From Variovorax sp. (GTDB lineage: Bacteria > Pseudomonadota > Gammaproteobacteria > Burkholderiales > Burkholderiaceae_C), in NCBI GenBank assembly GCA_017744935.1, contig JAGIAI010000029.1, forward strand, positions 1 to 62,077: a stretch of 62,077 nucleotides of DNA, given 5' to 3'. This document shows positions 8,694 to 18,100 of this stretch, one piece after another (positions within the stretch are counted from its first letter, which is position 1; every line of letters begins with the position of its first letter). The notes beneath the pieces were generated by a model. It had not been told where the DNA came from and searched no databases. It saw only the letters and a program-made list of their open reading frames with translations. Made by a program: the position numbers and the translations under genes.

Positions 8694-9626
8694 ATGCGAT
8701 TTCTGGTGGTGGGCGCGGGAGCGCTCGGCGGGTATTTCGGCGGCAGGCTGCTCGATGCGGGCGAGGACGTCACCTTCTTGTTGCGCCCCCGACGTGCAGC
8801 CCAGCTCGCGAAGACCGGGCTGGTGATCAAGAGCCCGCACGGCAATCTCCACCTCCCGTCGCCGCCATCGGTGCAAGGCGCGGACATCGCGGGGCCGTAC
8901 GACGTGGTGATCGTCGGCTGCAAGGCCTACGACCTCGCGCAGACCATGGAGTCGTTCGCGCCCGCCGTAGGGCCAGGCACGGCAATCCTGCCGGTGCTCA
9001 ACGGCATGCGGCACCTCGACGATCTCGGACAGCGCTTCGGCAAGGAGCGAATCCTCGGCGGGCTCTGCATGATCTCGGCAGTGCTCGACGAGCAGGGCGC
9101 AGTGCTGCATCTGAACGACACGCACGGATTGACCTACGGCGAACTGGACGGAGCGCGATCGGCGCGCATGAGTGCACTGCAAGCCGCCTTCGGCAAAGCG
9201 CGTTTCGATGCCGTCGCTTCGGACAACATTCTTCAGGACATGTGGGAAAAATGGGTGCTGATCGCCTCGGCAGCGAGCATGACGTGCCTGATGCGCGCGG
9301 CGGTCGGCGACATCGTGCGCGCCGGCGCGACGGATCTGTGCATTGGCATGGTCGACGAATGCGCCGCCATCGCCGCCCGCAATGGCTTTGCATTGCGGCC
9401 CGTGGCACTCGAACGGGCACGGGTTGTGGTTACCGCGCCGGATTCACTCATGACGGCCTCCATGTTCAAGGACATCGAGCGCGGCAGCCCGATCGAGGCG
9501 GATCACATCGTCGGCGACCTGCTGCGGCGCGGTGGTGCGAGCGATTCGCTGTCGCTGCTGCGCGTCGCGCATGCGCACCTCAAGGCCTACGAAGCACGCA
9601 GGGCGCGAGAGTCGACGCCGGCTTAA
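8694..9626 (+). CDS. Ketopantoate/2-oxo-acid reductase family protein (PanE-like)
   Basis: The 310-residue NADPH-dependent reductase has an N-terminal Rossmann fold (GAGALGGYFGGRL) and a C-terminal helical domain. The latter has the conserved Lys region DMWEKWVLIAS and the motif SMFKDIERGSPIEADHI, where the Ser and Glu contact substrate and the domain interface. The family reduces 2-dehydropantoate to pantoate for CoA synthesis, but paralogues reduce other branched 2-oxo acids. Its position 16 bp behind lactate permease, with no pan genes nearby, suggests a paralogue used in 2-oxo-acid metabolism rather than the housekeeping PanE. It has an AGGAGACGGAAGG-type ribosome site. Confidence 0.85.
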   Translation: MRFLVVGAGALGGYFGGRLLDAGEDVTFLLRPRRAAQLAKTGLVIKSPHGNLHLPSPPSVQGADIAGPYDVVIVGCKAYDLAQTMESFAPAVGPGTAILPVLNGMRHLDDLGQRFGKERILGGLCMISAVLDEQGAVLHLNDTHGLTYGELDGARSARMSALQAAFGKARFDAVASDNILQDMWEKWVLIASAASMTCLMRAAVGDIVRAGATDLCIGMVDECAAIAARNGFALRPVALERARVVVTAPDSLMTASMFKDIERGSPIEADHIVGDLLRRGGASDSLSLLRVAHAHLKAYEARRARESTPA

Positions 9627-9632
9627 GGTCAT

Positions 9633-9749
9633 CTACTTGAGCGGGCAGAAGGGCCAGCCTTCGACGCTCGCCCAGATGCATGCGCGAATCCACTCGATGA
9701 CGACTTGCGGGTCCTGCCGTTTCGGCACGGTTCTCATCGTTACCAACAT
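9633..9749 (-). CDS. Possible small ORF (38 residues), unknown
   Basis: The 307-bp gap between the panE-like gene and pbpC holds a short minus-strand reading frame with an ATG preceded at 6-8 bp by a GGGGGTG-like ribosome site. The product is basic at the start (MRTVPKRQ) and rich in Trp and Cys at the end (VIEWIRAC, EGWPFCPLK). A TATAAC box about 40 bp upstream, within an otherwise GC-rich segment, could serve as a -10. I do not recognise the peptide. It may be a real small protein, the C-terminal relic of a lost gene, or chance. Nothing else is evident in the rest of the gap (9750-9933). Confidence 0.3.
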   Translation of the reverse strand: MLVTMRTVPKRQDPQVVIEWIRACIWASVEGWPFCPLK

Positions 9750-9933
9750 CTCGCACCCCCTTGGTGTGATGGCGACTGTTAGAAAAGTTATAGCGCTCGG
9801 GGGTCATCGGCTCCAGCGGCATCCTGCCCTGGCCGCCGTGGGCTGGCGGGCGCAGACGCTGTCCGCCATTCGGGGGTTCGGCAGCGTCGGTTCGCGCTGA
9901 CAGTCGTCGGACGAAACCGCTCACTTGCACACC

Positions 9934-12111
9934 TCAGCGGCTTGCGTTTTTCGTGGCCTTGGCCCCTGCCGCCACACCGGCACCGCGCACCTCCAGGCGG
10001 ACGCTGTCGGCCACCTGGCCTTGCGCGTCGACGAGTTCGACCAGGTGTCGCCCCGGCCACGGCAGCCACTGCGCGGTGTTACCGCGCGCGAAGGTCTTGC
10101 CGTCGATACGCCATTGCAGCGCGCGGCCGTCGGCCTCGAAGCGCACGCGCTGGCTGCCGGGCGGGATGTCCGGATCGATCGCGATGATGGTTCCGTCTGC
10201 CGGCGAGGTGATGCGCGGCGCCGACGCTGCAGTCGCGTCCGGCGCGATCGTGAACACGGCCTGCTCCGTGCCCGCGATGAACCATTCGCTGCGCGCTGCT
10301 TCGAGCTCGTCGCCGAAGCGAACCTGCTTCTGCACTACGCCGTTGGGTGGTGCCGGCGCGCGACTTGGCACGCCGCGATGCAGGAAGCCCATCACCTCGG
10401 CCCATACCGGCGCGGCGCCGCTGGTGCCGCTGACGTCCCACATCGGCGCGCCGCTCGCATTGCCGACCCACACGCCGACGGTGTAGCGCTGCGACCAGCC
10501 GATCGCCCAGTTGTCGCGCATGTCCTTGCTGGTGCCGGTCTTCGCGGCGGTCCAGAAGCGCGTGCCGAGCACGCTGTCCAGCCCGAAAGTGCGAGCGCGC
10601 GCGTTTGCATCGCTCAGGATGTCGCCGACGATGAATGCCGCGCGCGGATCGATCGCCGACGCGCCCGCAGCTTGCTGCGTAGCCGGCCCTGGCAGATAGC
10701 GCGTCTCGCCGTAGCGGCCGCCGTTCGCCAGCGTGCGATACGCGTTCGTCAGCGCAAGAAGCGACACCTCCGCGCTGCCGAGCGCAAGGCTGTAGCCGTA
10801 GTAGTCGCCGCCCTGCGCCAGCGGTAGACCGGCCGCGCGCAGTTGCCGCGCGAAGGCTTCGGGCGACACCATGACCAGGGTTCGCACCGCCGGCACGTTG
10901 AGCGAGGCTGCCAGCGCGGTCCGCACGGAGACATAGCCCTTGAACTGGCGGTCGTAGTTCTGCGGAATGTAGAGGCCGCTTGCGGTGTTGATCTGTGCGG
11001 ACGAATCGTCAAGCAGCGAGGCCGCCGTGAGGCGCCGCTCGGCGATGGCTTCGGCGTAGAGGAAGGGCTTGAGCGTGGAGCCGGGCTGCCGCTGCGCGAG
11101 CACGCCGTCGACCTCCGCTGCTCGGCTCAGGGTGCCCGAGGAGCCGATCCACGCAAGCACGTCGCCGCTCGCGTTGTCGAGCACCATCACCGCGCCGTCT
11201 TCCACGTTGCGGCCGCGCAGCTCGCGCAGATGCCTTTGCAGGGTACCCAGCGCGAAGCGCTGCAGCGGTGCGCGCAGCGTCGTGCGGACATCGCCATGCG
11301 TGCCTTCCGTGCGCGTCGCAATGGCACGCCGCGCGAGGTGCGGTGCGATGCCTTCGCTTGCATCGAAGCCGCGCCGCTGCAACGCGGCAGTGGTGAACAT
11401 GTCGACGGCGTCGCAATCCGGCCGGGTTCCGGGCTCCATCGCGCGCATCAGCTCGCAGGCGCGCTGGCCGACCACCGCCGGCTTCGCGTTCGGCGCACGT
11501 ACCAGCGCGGCTGCCACTGCGGCTTCGCGCGCATCGAGGCCGTGCGGCGCCTTGCCGAAGAGCGTTCGTGAGAGCGCATCGATGCCGACGATTTCGCCCC
11601 GGAACGGGACGATGTTGAGGTAGGCCTCCAGGATCTGGTCCTTGCGCCAGCTTTCCTCCAGACGCTGCGCCGCGACCGTCTGGCCGAGCTTCTGGCCGAG
11701 GCTGCGGCCGCCGCCGCTGCGCCGCAGGTCGTCGTCGAGCAGCCCCGAGAGCTGCATCGTGATCGTGGAGGCGCCGCGCGTGCGCGTGTTCCAGAGGTTG
11801 CCCCAGGCGGCCGCTGACACTGCACGCCAATCGACGCCGCTGTGCTCGTAGAAGCGCTTGTCCTCGCTCATCACCATCGCCGTGCGCAGCGCGGGCGAGA
11901 TGTCCGCGAGAGCGGTCCACTGGCCTCGGCGAACCACGAGATCGGTGCGCACGCGCTGCAGCAGTTGGCCGTCGCGGTCCAGCACCAGCGTGTCGGACGG
12001 ACGGAAATCGCGCCGCACTTCTTCGAAGGTGGCGAGCGCCCACGCGCGTTGCGCCAGCACGAGGACGAGCGCGGGCAGCAGGAGTGAGACGGACAGGCGA
12101 GATGACGACAT
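9934..12111 (-). CDS. pbpC: Penicillin-binding protein 1C (bifunctional glycosyltransferase/transpeptidase)
   Basis: The 725-residue class A PBP has an N-terminal membrane anchor (residues 5-25). The GT51 transglycosylase domain has catalytic Glu83 in SEDKRFYEHSG and RGASTITMQL. The transpeptidase domain has Ser345 in the SxxK motif GSTLKP and the KTGTS motif near residue 525. A BiPBP_C domain closes the protein. It polymerises and cross-links peptidoglycan at the outer face of the inner membrane. The start at 12111 puts the signal anchor at the N-terminus; an upstream Met adds Arg-rich non-conserved residues. PbpC usually sits directly beside an alpha-2-macroglobulin gene. Here that gene is on the same strand but about 3 kb upstream. 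Confidence 0.95.
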   Translation of the reverse strand: MSSSRLSVSLLLPALVLVLAQRAWALATFEEVRRDFRPSDTLVLDRDGQLLQRVRTDLVVRRGQWTALADISPALRTAMVMSEDKRFYEHSGVDWRAVSAAAWGNLWNTRTRGASTITMQLSGLLDDDLRRSGGGRSLGQKLGQTVAAQRLEESWRKDQILEAYLNIVPFRGEIVGIDALSRTLFGKAPHGLDAREAAVAAALVRAPNAKPAVVGQRACELMRAMEPGTRPDCDAVDMFTTAALQRRGFDASEGIAPHLARRAIATRTEGTHGDVRTTLRAPLQRFALGTLQRHLRELRGRNVEDGAVMVLDNASGDVLAWIGSSGTLSRAAEVDGVLAQRQPGSTLKPFLYAEAIAERRLTAASLLDDSSAQINTASGLYIPQNYDRQFKGYVSVRTALAASLNVPAVRTLVMVSPEAFARQLRAAGLPLAQGGDYYGYSLALGSAEVSLLALTNAYRTLANGGRYGETRYLPGPATQQAAGASAIDPRAAFIVGDILSDANARARTFGLDSVLGTRFWTAAKTGTSKDMRDNWAIGWSQRYTVGVWVGNASGAPMWDVSGTSGAAPVWAEVMGFLHRGVPSRAPAPPNGVVQKQVRFGDELEAARSEWFIAGTEQAVFTIAPDATAASAPRITSPADGTIIAIDPDIPPGSQRVRFEADGRALQWRIDGKTFARGNTAQWLPWPGRHLVELVDAQGQVADSVRLEVRGAGVAAGAKATKNASR

Positions 12112-12145
12112 GAAGGCGGCCACGGCCGCGCGGGAGCGGCCTGCG

Positions 12146-13066
12146 CTAGCTTGCCACAGCGGCCGGACTGCTGACCGTCGCCATGTGCGCGCAGATCGCG
12201 CCGGGTGTGGTGAGCCAGATCTCGCCAGCGTCACGCAGCCGTGCAAGGTGGGCCAGCGCGCGGCGCAGGTGTCGCAGGCGGTACGGTTGGCCGACGATGT
12301 ACGGATGCAGCGCCACGCCCATCACCAGCGGCTGGCGGCGCGACTGGTCGAGCATCTCGTCGGCGTTGTCGATGATCATCTGGGCGAAGTCCGTGGCGTC
12401 CATCTGCCGGGCGATGATCATCGGGATGTCGTTCAGCTCCTGCGGATAGGGCACCGACCACAGCGTTCGGCCGCTGCGGGTGCGCATTGGCACCGGCCGG
12501 TCGTCGTGGCACCAGTTCAGCGTGTAGCGGTAGCCGGCCTCGGCGAGCAGGTCGGGCGTGAGGTGGCTTTCCGAAATCCACGGCGACAACCAGCCCGCAG
12601 GCGCCTTGCCGCTTTCCGCGAGCATCCGCGCGCGGCATCGTGCGAGCAGGGCCGCCTCGCCGGCTTCGTCCATGTCGCCTTGGCGCTCCGCATTGCTGTG
12701 GCCGTGACCGATGAGCTCGTCGCCGCGAGCCACCGACGCCGCGACCAGGTCGGGGCAATGGTCGTATAGCGCGGTATTCAGCAATGTCCCGCAGACCATG
12801 CCGAAGCTGTCGAAAAGCTCCAGGCAGCGCCACGCGCCCACGCGATTGCCATATTCGCGCCACGAGAAGTTCAGCACGTCCGGATGCGGTGACGCGGGGC
12901 CGATGCACGCCCCCATGCCTTCACCGAACGCGAAATGCTCCAGATTGAGGCCGAGGTACACCGCCAGCCGCGCGCCATTGGGCCATGCGTGATCCGCGCG
13001 ACGGGTGATCGGCGTGTAGTCGAACCGGCCGTGCGTGGGTAGCGGGCCGGTGTACTTCGCGCTCAT
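12146..13066 (-). CDS. Polysaccharide deacetylase family protein, allantoinase PuuE-like
   Basis: The 306-residue NodB-fold protein resembles cofactor-independent allantoinases (PuuE) and related carbohydrate-esterase-4 members. Visible marks are HFAFGEGMG, WREYGNRVG, the His motif IGHGHSNAE near residue 130, WLSPWISES, NWCHDDRPVP and VALHPYIVGQP near the end. The first metal-ligand motif of classical deacetylases (TFDD) is absent, as in PuuE. It has no signal peptide, which fits a cytoplasmic hydrolase better than a cell-wall deacetylase. No ureide pathway genes are near, so the substrate is open. It is followed by pbpC 34 bp downstream. Confidence 0.8.
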   Translation of the reverse strand: MSAKYTGPLPTHGRFDYTPITRRADHAWPNGARLAVYLGLNLEHFAFGEGMGACIGPASPHPDVLNFSWREYGNRVGAWRCLELFDSFGMVCGTLLNTALYDHCPDLVAASVARGDELIGHGHSNAERQGDMDEAGEAALLARCRARMLAESGKAPAGWLSPWISESHLTPDLLAEAGYRYTLNWCHDDRPVPMRTRSGRTLWSVPYPQELNDIPMIIARQMDATDFAQMIIDNADEMLDQSRRQPLVMGVALHPYIVGQPYRLRHLRRALAHLARLRDAGEIWLTTPGAICAHMATVSSPAAVAS

Positions 13067-13082
13067 CGGATGGCCGCGCGCC

Positions 13083-13709
13083 TCATGCCGGCCGACGGGC
13101 GAGCAGCGCCCAGACGCCCGCCGCCGACAGCAACGAGCCGCCGGTGATGTTGAAACGTCGCTGCGCGCGCGGCGAGGCCAGCAGCCTGCGGGCCGAACCG
13201 GCGAACACCGCATAGAGCGTGGCGTTGAGCGTCGCCATCGCGACGAAGGTGAGCGCAAGGATCCAGAGCTGGTGCGTCACGTCCGCGCGCGGATTGATGA
13301 ACTGCGGCAGGAAGGCGACGAAGAACACGATGCCCTTGGGGTTCAGCGCCGTCACGAGCCAGGTGTTGGCGAACAGCCGCCAGCGCGACTTGGGTGCGGC
13401 CGGCGCAGCGAGTTGCGCCGGCGAGATGCCCGCGCGCAGCAGCTTCACGCCCAAGTACAGCAGGTACAGCCCGCCGACCCATTTGATCACCATGAACCAG
13501 AACGCCGAGGTGGCGAGCAGCGCACCCAGCCCGAGCAGGGAGAGCACCAGCGCGGTCGAGTCGCCGAGCGCGACCGCTGCCACCAGCGGCACGTTCGCCC
13601 GGCGCCCATGCGCCACCGAGTAGCTGATGACGGTAAGGATGGTCGGCCCGGGGATGACCAGCATCACGGCGGATGCGGCGACGAAGGCGAGCCAGAGTTG
13701 GATGGACAT
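13083..13709 (-). CDS. LysE/RhtB-family amino-acid exporter
   Basis: The 208-residue integral membrane protein has about six hydrophobic helices and the family signature VIPGPTILTVISYSVAHGRR near residue 20. Other marks are GVKLLRAG, NPKGIVFFVAFLPQF with the conserved Asn-Pro-Lys-Gly, and a C-terminal helix. These proteins export amino acids (Lys, Arg, Thr, homoserine) or related compounds by proton antiport. The gene lies 16 bp upstream of the deacetylase gene on the same strand, so the two probably share a transcript. The substrate cannot be inferred. Confidence 0.92.
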   Translation of the reverse strand: MSIQLWLAFVAASAVMLVIPGPTILTVISYSVAHGRRANVPLVAAVALGDSTALVLSLLGLGALLATSAFWFMVIKWVGGLYLLYLGVKLLRAGISPAQLAAPAAPKSRWRLFANTWLVTALNPKGIVFFVAFLPQFINPRADVTHQLWILALTFVAMATLNATLYAVFAGSARRLLASPRAQRRFNITGGSLLSAAGVWALLARRPA

Positions 13710-13745
13710 GCGGAAACCTTCAGAAATTGGGGATGACCCAGGATG

Positions 13746-14123
13746 CTAGCGCGCCGCCTTCGCCGTCTTGCGTGGCTTCGGCTTTGCACTCTTCCGGGGC
13801 AGCGCAGCGATCTCCAGCGATTCGCGTGCCAGCATCGCGAGCCGCTGGTGATCCTCGATGACCTCGCCGGGCACCGCGTAGTAGCGCTTGACCTCCACAT
13901 GCCGCAGCTTCGTCGTGTACGAGAAGCATTGGCTGCCCATGGCCTCGTAGGCCGGGCGCGTGGTGTCGTTCACCACGAAATAGAGCACGTTGTCGATGAT
14001 CATCGCGAACTGCACGCCATGCGCGGACAGCCCCACGCCGCTGAAGAGGCGCTTGCCCTGCAGGCCGTGGATCGATGCCAGTTGCTCCTTGACGAACTCG
14101 GCAAAGTCGGAAGAAGCGCTCAC
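13746..14123 (-). CDS. TfoX N-terminal domain protein
   Basis: The 125-residue protein matches the TfoX/Sxy N-terminal domain: FAEFVKEQLASI, GKRLFSGVGLSAHGVQFAMI, LYFVVNDTTRPAYEAMG, YTTKLRHVEVKRYYAVP. The C-terminal TfoX domain of competence regulators is missing, and a Lys/Arg/Pro-rich tail ends the protein. Stand-alone N-domain proteins are common and their function is poorly defined, so a competence role should not be assumed. Translation starts at GTG (14123). It is part of a same-strand run of small genes with short gaps. Confidence 0.85.
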   Translation of the reverse strand: MSASSDFAEFVKEQLASIHGLQGKRLFSGVGLSAHGVQFAMIIDNVLYFVVNDTTRPAYEAMGSQCFSYTTKLRHVEVKRYYAVPGEVIEDHQRLAMLARESLEIAALPRKSAKPKPRKTAKAAR

Positions 14124-14130
14124 GGGTGGG

Positions 14131-14403
14131 TCAGAAGAGCTTCCACTTCACTACGACGAAGGCGGCGCCCGCGAGCGGCAGCAGGTAGATGAGCAGGAAG
14201 ATCGGCAATTCCTCGCCGAACGAATAGCCCGCCTTGACGACGCCGATCCACATGTTGGCTGCGGCAATCACGAACCAGAGCGCGGCGAACGCGATGATGC
14301 TCATACGCATGCCCTCGCCGAAACCGCCCGACATCGACTTGCCGGCCGCCAGGCACACCGCCAGCAGCACGAAGCCGCCCAGGATGAAAAGCAGAGTGCG
14401 CAT
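14131..14403 (-). CDS. Small integral membrane protein, unknown
   Basis: The 90-residue product has three likely membrane helices (about residues 3-21, 34-55, 66-87) and almost no soluble part. It begins MRTLLFILGGFVLL and ends VVVKWKLF. I do not recognise a named family. The start ATG lies 1 bp after the stop of the thioesterase gene and the stop is 7 bp before the tfoX-like gene, so it is translated within the same operon-like run. It looks like a conserved lineage-specific membrane protein, but this was not tested. Confidence 0.7.
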   Translation of the reverse strand: MRTLLFILGGFVLLAVCLAAGKSMSGGFGEGMRMSIIAFAALWFVIAAANMWIGVVKAGYSFGEELPIFLLIYLLPLAGAAFVVVKWKLF

Positions 14404-14404
14404 G

Positions 14405-14815
14405 TCAGCCCTCCAGCACGAGTTGCGTCTGCGTCACCACGGCGCAGAGCTTGCCTTCGTCGGATTTGACGGTCGTCTGCCACACCATCGTGGTGCGTCC
14501 CCGATGCAGTGCGACCGATTCGCCGGTCACCGTGGTGCCGACCTTCGCGCCGCCGATGAACTTGGTACTCGAATCGGTGGTGGTGGTTCGCTTGCCCTTC
14601 GGCAGGTTGATGATGGTGCCCACTGCGCCCAGCGTGTCGGCGAAGGCCATGTATGCACCGCCATGCATGATGCCGCCCGCCGTGCAGAGATCCGGTCGCA
14701 CCACGAGGTTCGCGACCACGCGCTCCGGCTCCAGCGTGACGAGGCGCACCCCCATCAGGCCCGGAAAGATCGGATCGAGGATCTGCTGGATCTGTTCGAC
14801 GGTCGGCATGGACAT
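14405..14815 (-). CDS. PaaI-type hotdog-fold thioesterase
   Basis: The 136-residue single hotdog domain has the PaaI-subfamily signature MHGGAYMAFADTLGA, in which the His-Gly-Gly and Asp are active-site elements, then TTTTDSSTKFIGGAKVG and VALHRGRTTMVWQTTV. Members hydrolyse acyl- or aryl-CoA thioesters in the cytoplasm and usually act as tetramers. Two in-frame ATGs (14815, 14809) follow AAGGAG. No phenylacetate or fatty-acid catabolic genes are adjacent, so the acyl group is unknown. Confidence 0.9.
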   Translation of the reverse strand: MSMPTVEQIQQILDPIFPGLMGVRLVTLEPERVVANLVVRPDLCTAGGIMHGGAYMAFADTLGAVGTIINLPKGKRTTTTDSSTKFIGGAKVGTTVTGESVALHRGRTTMVWQTTVKSDEGKLCAVVTQTQLVLEG

Positions 14816-14843
14816 GGAACTCCTTGGCAGCGGTGGACAGGGT

Positions 14844-15119
14844 TCAGTGGCTGTGGCCGAAGCGGACAGCCGTGCGTTCGCGAGCCTTCGCGGCCTCGAT
14901 TTCTCGATCGCGTGGCTCAGAGGTTGTCACCAGCGAGCCGATGAGCGTGCGCGCGACAGCGGCGACGTCTTCGACCGCGCGCTCGAACGCCGCTTCATTG
15001 GCCCTGGATGGATGCGCGAAGCCACTGAGCTTGCGCACGAACTGCAGGGCCGCGGCGCGAACTTCCTCTTCGGTGGCGGGCGGTTCGAAGTTGAACAGGG
15101 TCTTGATGCTTCTGCACAT
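14844..15119 (-). CDS. DUF2277 family protein
   Basis: The 91-residue soluble protein begins MCRSIKTLFNFEPPATEEEV and continues AALQFVRKLSGFAHPS and FERAVEDVAAVART, the pattern of DUF2277. The conserved Cys-Arg-Ser-Ile-Lys start fixes the initiation codon at 15119. No function is established for the family. It is predicted to be mostly helical and cytoplasmic. It lies 80 bp downstream of the alpha-2-macroglobulin gene on the same strand. Confidence 0.88.
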   Translation of the reverse strand: MCRSIKTLFNFEPPATEEEVRAAALQFVRKLSGFAHPSRANEAAFERAVEDVAAVARTLIGSLVTTSEPRDREIEAAKARERTAVRFGHSH

Positions 15120-15199
15120 GGGCGGTGGCCTTCGTGAGACGGTCTGCGTTCCATCATGCCTTGGAGTCGGCGGGAGCGGAACCACCGGCAATCGATGTG

Positions 15200-18100
15200 T
15201 TACTTGCGTGCCTCCACCTTGATGCGCGGATTGGGCGCCTCCCCGAACATCTCCGGCGCATACAGCGCCTCGACGCGCGTCGGCGGCATTGCGAATTCGC
15301 CCTCGTTGTTGAGGCGCACGGTGTATTCCACGCGGGTGAGGCCCTTGGGCAGATAGCCGTAGTAGCTGCGGAAGGCCTCGAAGCTGCGTTCCTCGAAGGC
15401 CAGCCAGCCGGGGCCACTGCGCTTTTCACCCTGCGTGGCGATCTGCGAATCGCGGCCGAGCCCGCTGCCGAGGATGGTCGCGCCGGCCGGGATCGGGTCG
15501 GTGACCGCCACCCAGGTCATGTCGGTGCTCGCATCCACTTCGAGGCTCACGCGCAGCACGTCCCCGCGCGTGTAGACGCCCGGGAGCGCCTGTTCGACCG
15601 GTGTGATCGTGCGCTTGATCGCGTAGCCCGCCGCGAAAGGCGCCTTGAGCTGCACGGCAGCCACCGACTGGAGGGTGAGCCACGGCTTGCCGTTGCCGGT
15701 CTGCGTGACGAGCAGCGTGTCATGCGCAGCCGGCGTGGCGGGCCAGGGAATGAACATGCTGTTGTTGCGCAGGTTGCCGGGTGAAGCCGGTGCGCCGAAC
15801 GCTGTCGTCTGGATCGGAGCCCCGCTGGCGTCGGTGGTCTTCACGCGCTCGACCTTGCTCCAGTCCACCTGCGCCTTCGCTCCGCCGAGGCTCGCGGATG
15901 TGATGCCCGTCACCGGGGTGCTCTCGAACTTCCTCGAGAACTTCTCGAGTGCGAGACCGCCCCAGAGATTCGCGGTGGTGGTGAGCCATGCGCCTTTCTG
16001 CTGGCGGCCGATGAAGCCGTTGGCGAGCTTCGGAATGTCGTCCTTCCACGCCGGGTCGTCCATCACCGTGAGCAGCAGGCGCGCGGTGTTGACGTCGCCG
16101 TTGGTCATCAGCCACCACCAGTGGTCGTCCTGCTCGGTGCTGAAGCCGACGCGCGTGCCCTGGTAGCTCAGGCGTGCCTTGAGGATGTTCATCGCCTCGT
16201 CGAGTCGCTGCTGGCGCTGGGGCACATCCTGCACGCGCTGGAGGATGTTGATCCAGTCGATCACCGCGCTGGTCGGCCACTGGTTCGGCGCGATGGTGAT
16301 GCTGCCGGTCATGCGGCCCTGGACCTTGCCGTAGCGCGACAGCGCTTCAAGCGCCGCGAGCTTGCGCACGTCGAGGTCCTTGCGCGGGCTCCAGAAGTCG
16401 CGTTGGATGCGGCCTTCGACGAAGGCGATCAGCCCTTGCTCCATCGGCGCGCGTGCCGCATCGGGCAGTGCGAAGGCCGGATCAAGCGCGGCAGCCTCGT
16501 GGCTCGCGGCAAGCAGGTAAGCAGTGAGGATGTCGCTACCCCGGTTGGCTTCGCCGTCGCGCGGCGGGAAGTAGTTCGCAAGGCCGTCGCCATCGAGGTA
16601 GCTCGGCAATTGGGCCACCACTGTCTGCCATCCCTTGCCGTCGCGCAGCCCGATGGATTTGCTGGTCTTCTGCTCCAGGCAGATGTACGGATAGGCCGCG
16701 AACCAGTCGCGCACGCCTGTGAGCCCTTCGGCCAGCTTCGGTTGCAGCGAAAGACGCACGCCGCCACGGCCGGGCAGGGCATCTGCGGGCGCCGCGACGT
16801 CGAGGGTGAAGGGGCCATCGATCTGCGACAGCGTGGCCTGCTGCACCGTGAGCGGCACCGCGGGCACGATGCGCTGGCGCACCTTGAGTGCATCGCGCGC
16901 GCCACTGACCGTGTCGCGAGCTTCGATCTCCCACAGGATGGCCTCGGCGCGCAACTGCGCGAGTTGCGCCGGCGCGGTCACCATCCACGCGATCTCGCGC
17001 GCTTCGCCTGCGGGGATGTCGACGGCCTGAGGTTCGAGCGTCAACAGCGTCGCGCGCGGCGTGGCTTCGACCTTCATGTCCTTCTGGGTGGTATTGCGCA
17101 GGGTGATCTGCGCGCGGAACTGGTCGTCCTCGCGCACAAGCGGGGGCAGGCCGCTGATGATCTGCAAGTCCTGCGTGGACTGGATCGAGGTCTGGCCGGT
17201 GCCGAACAGGCCCACGCCCGAATCGGCGACTGCGACGACCTTGAAGGTGGTGAGCGCGTCGTTGAGCGGCACCGTCACCGTGGCTTGCCCATTGGCGTCG
17301 AGCACGATCTTCGGGTTCCACAACAACAAGGTGTCGAGCAGCTCGCGCGTCGGGCTCTTGCCGCCGCCTCCGCCGGCCGGCACCGCCTTGCGGCCGTAGT
17401 GCCGGCGGCCGACGATCTCCATCTGCGCGGTCGATGTGCTGACGCCCCAGCTTCGGCGCTGCAGCATGGCTTCGAGCAAGTTCCAGCTGTCGTTCGGCAT
17501 CAGCTCCAGCAAGGCCTCGTCGACCGCGGCCAGTGCGACTTCGGCACCGGCGGCCGGCTTGCCGTCGGGCAACCTGCCGGTGATGGTGATCTGCGCCTTG
17601 CCGCGCACCGGGTAGCTGGGCTTGTCGCTCGCGACCTTTACGTCGATCTGGTGCGCCTGCGTGCCGACGCGGATCTCAGCCAGTCCGAGCCGGAAGGCTG
17701 GCTTGCTGAGATCGACCAGCGCGGTGGGCGCGACGTATTCCTTGCCCTCGTACCAGAAGGCCGTCCACCATTCGCGCGGCGCGCGGAAGCCCCAGGTGAA
17801 GAAGCTGTACCACGGCACCTCGCGCAGCCGGCCGCGAAGCGCGAGCACGCTGACATAGACGTTCGGCCCCCACTCGGGCTTGATCTGCAGGCTTACCGTC
17901 GGGTCCTGCCCGTTGAGCTTCACGACGTGCGTTTCGATCAGGCCCTCGCGCTCCACCGACACCAGCGCGGTCGCGAAACGGAAGGGGCTGCGCACCTGGA
18001 ACTTCGCGACTTCACCGGGCTGGTAACTCTTCTTCTCGGGCAGCACGTCGATGCGGTCGTGGTCCTCGCCGCCGAACCAGAGTTCGCCTTGCCGCGTCAC

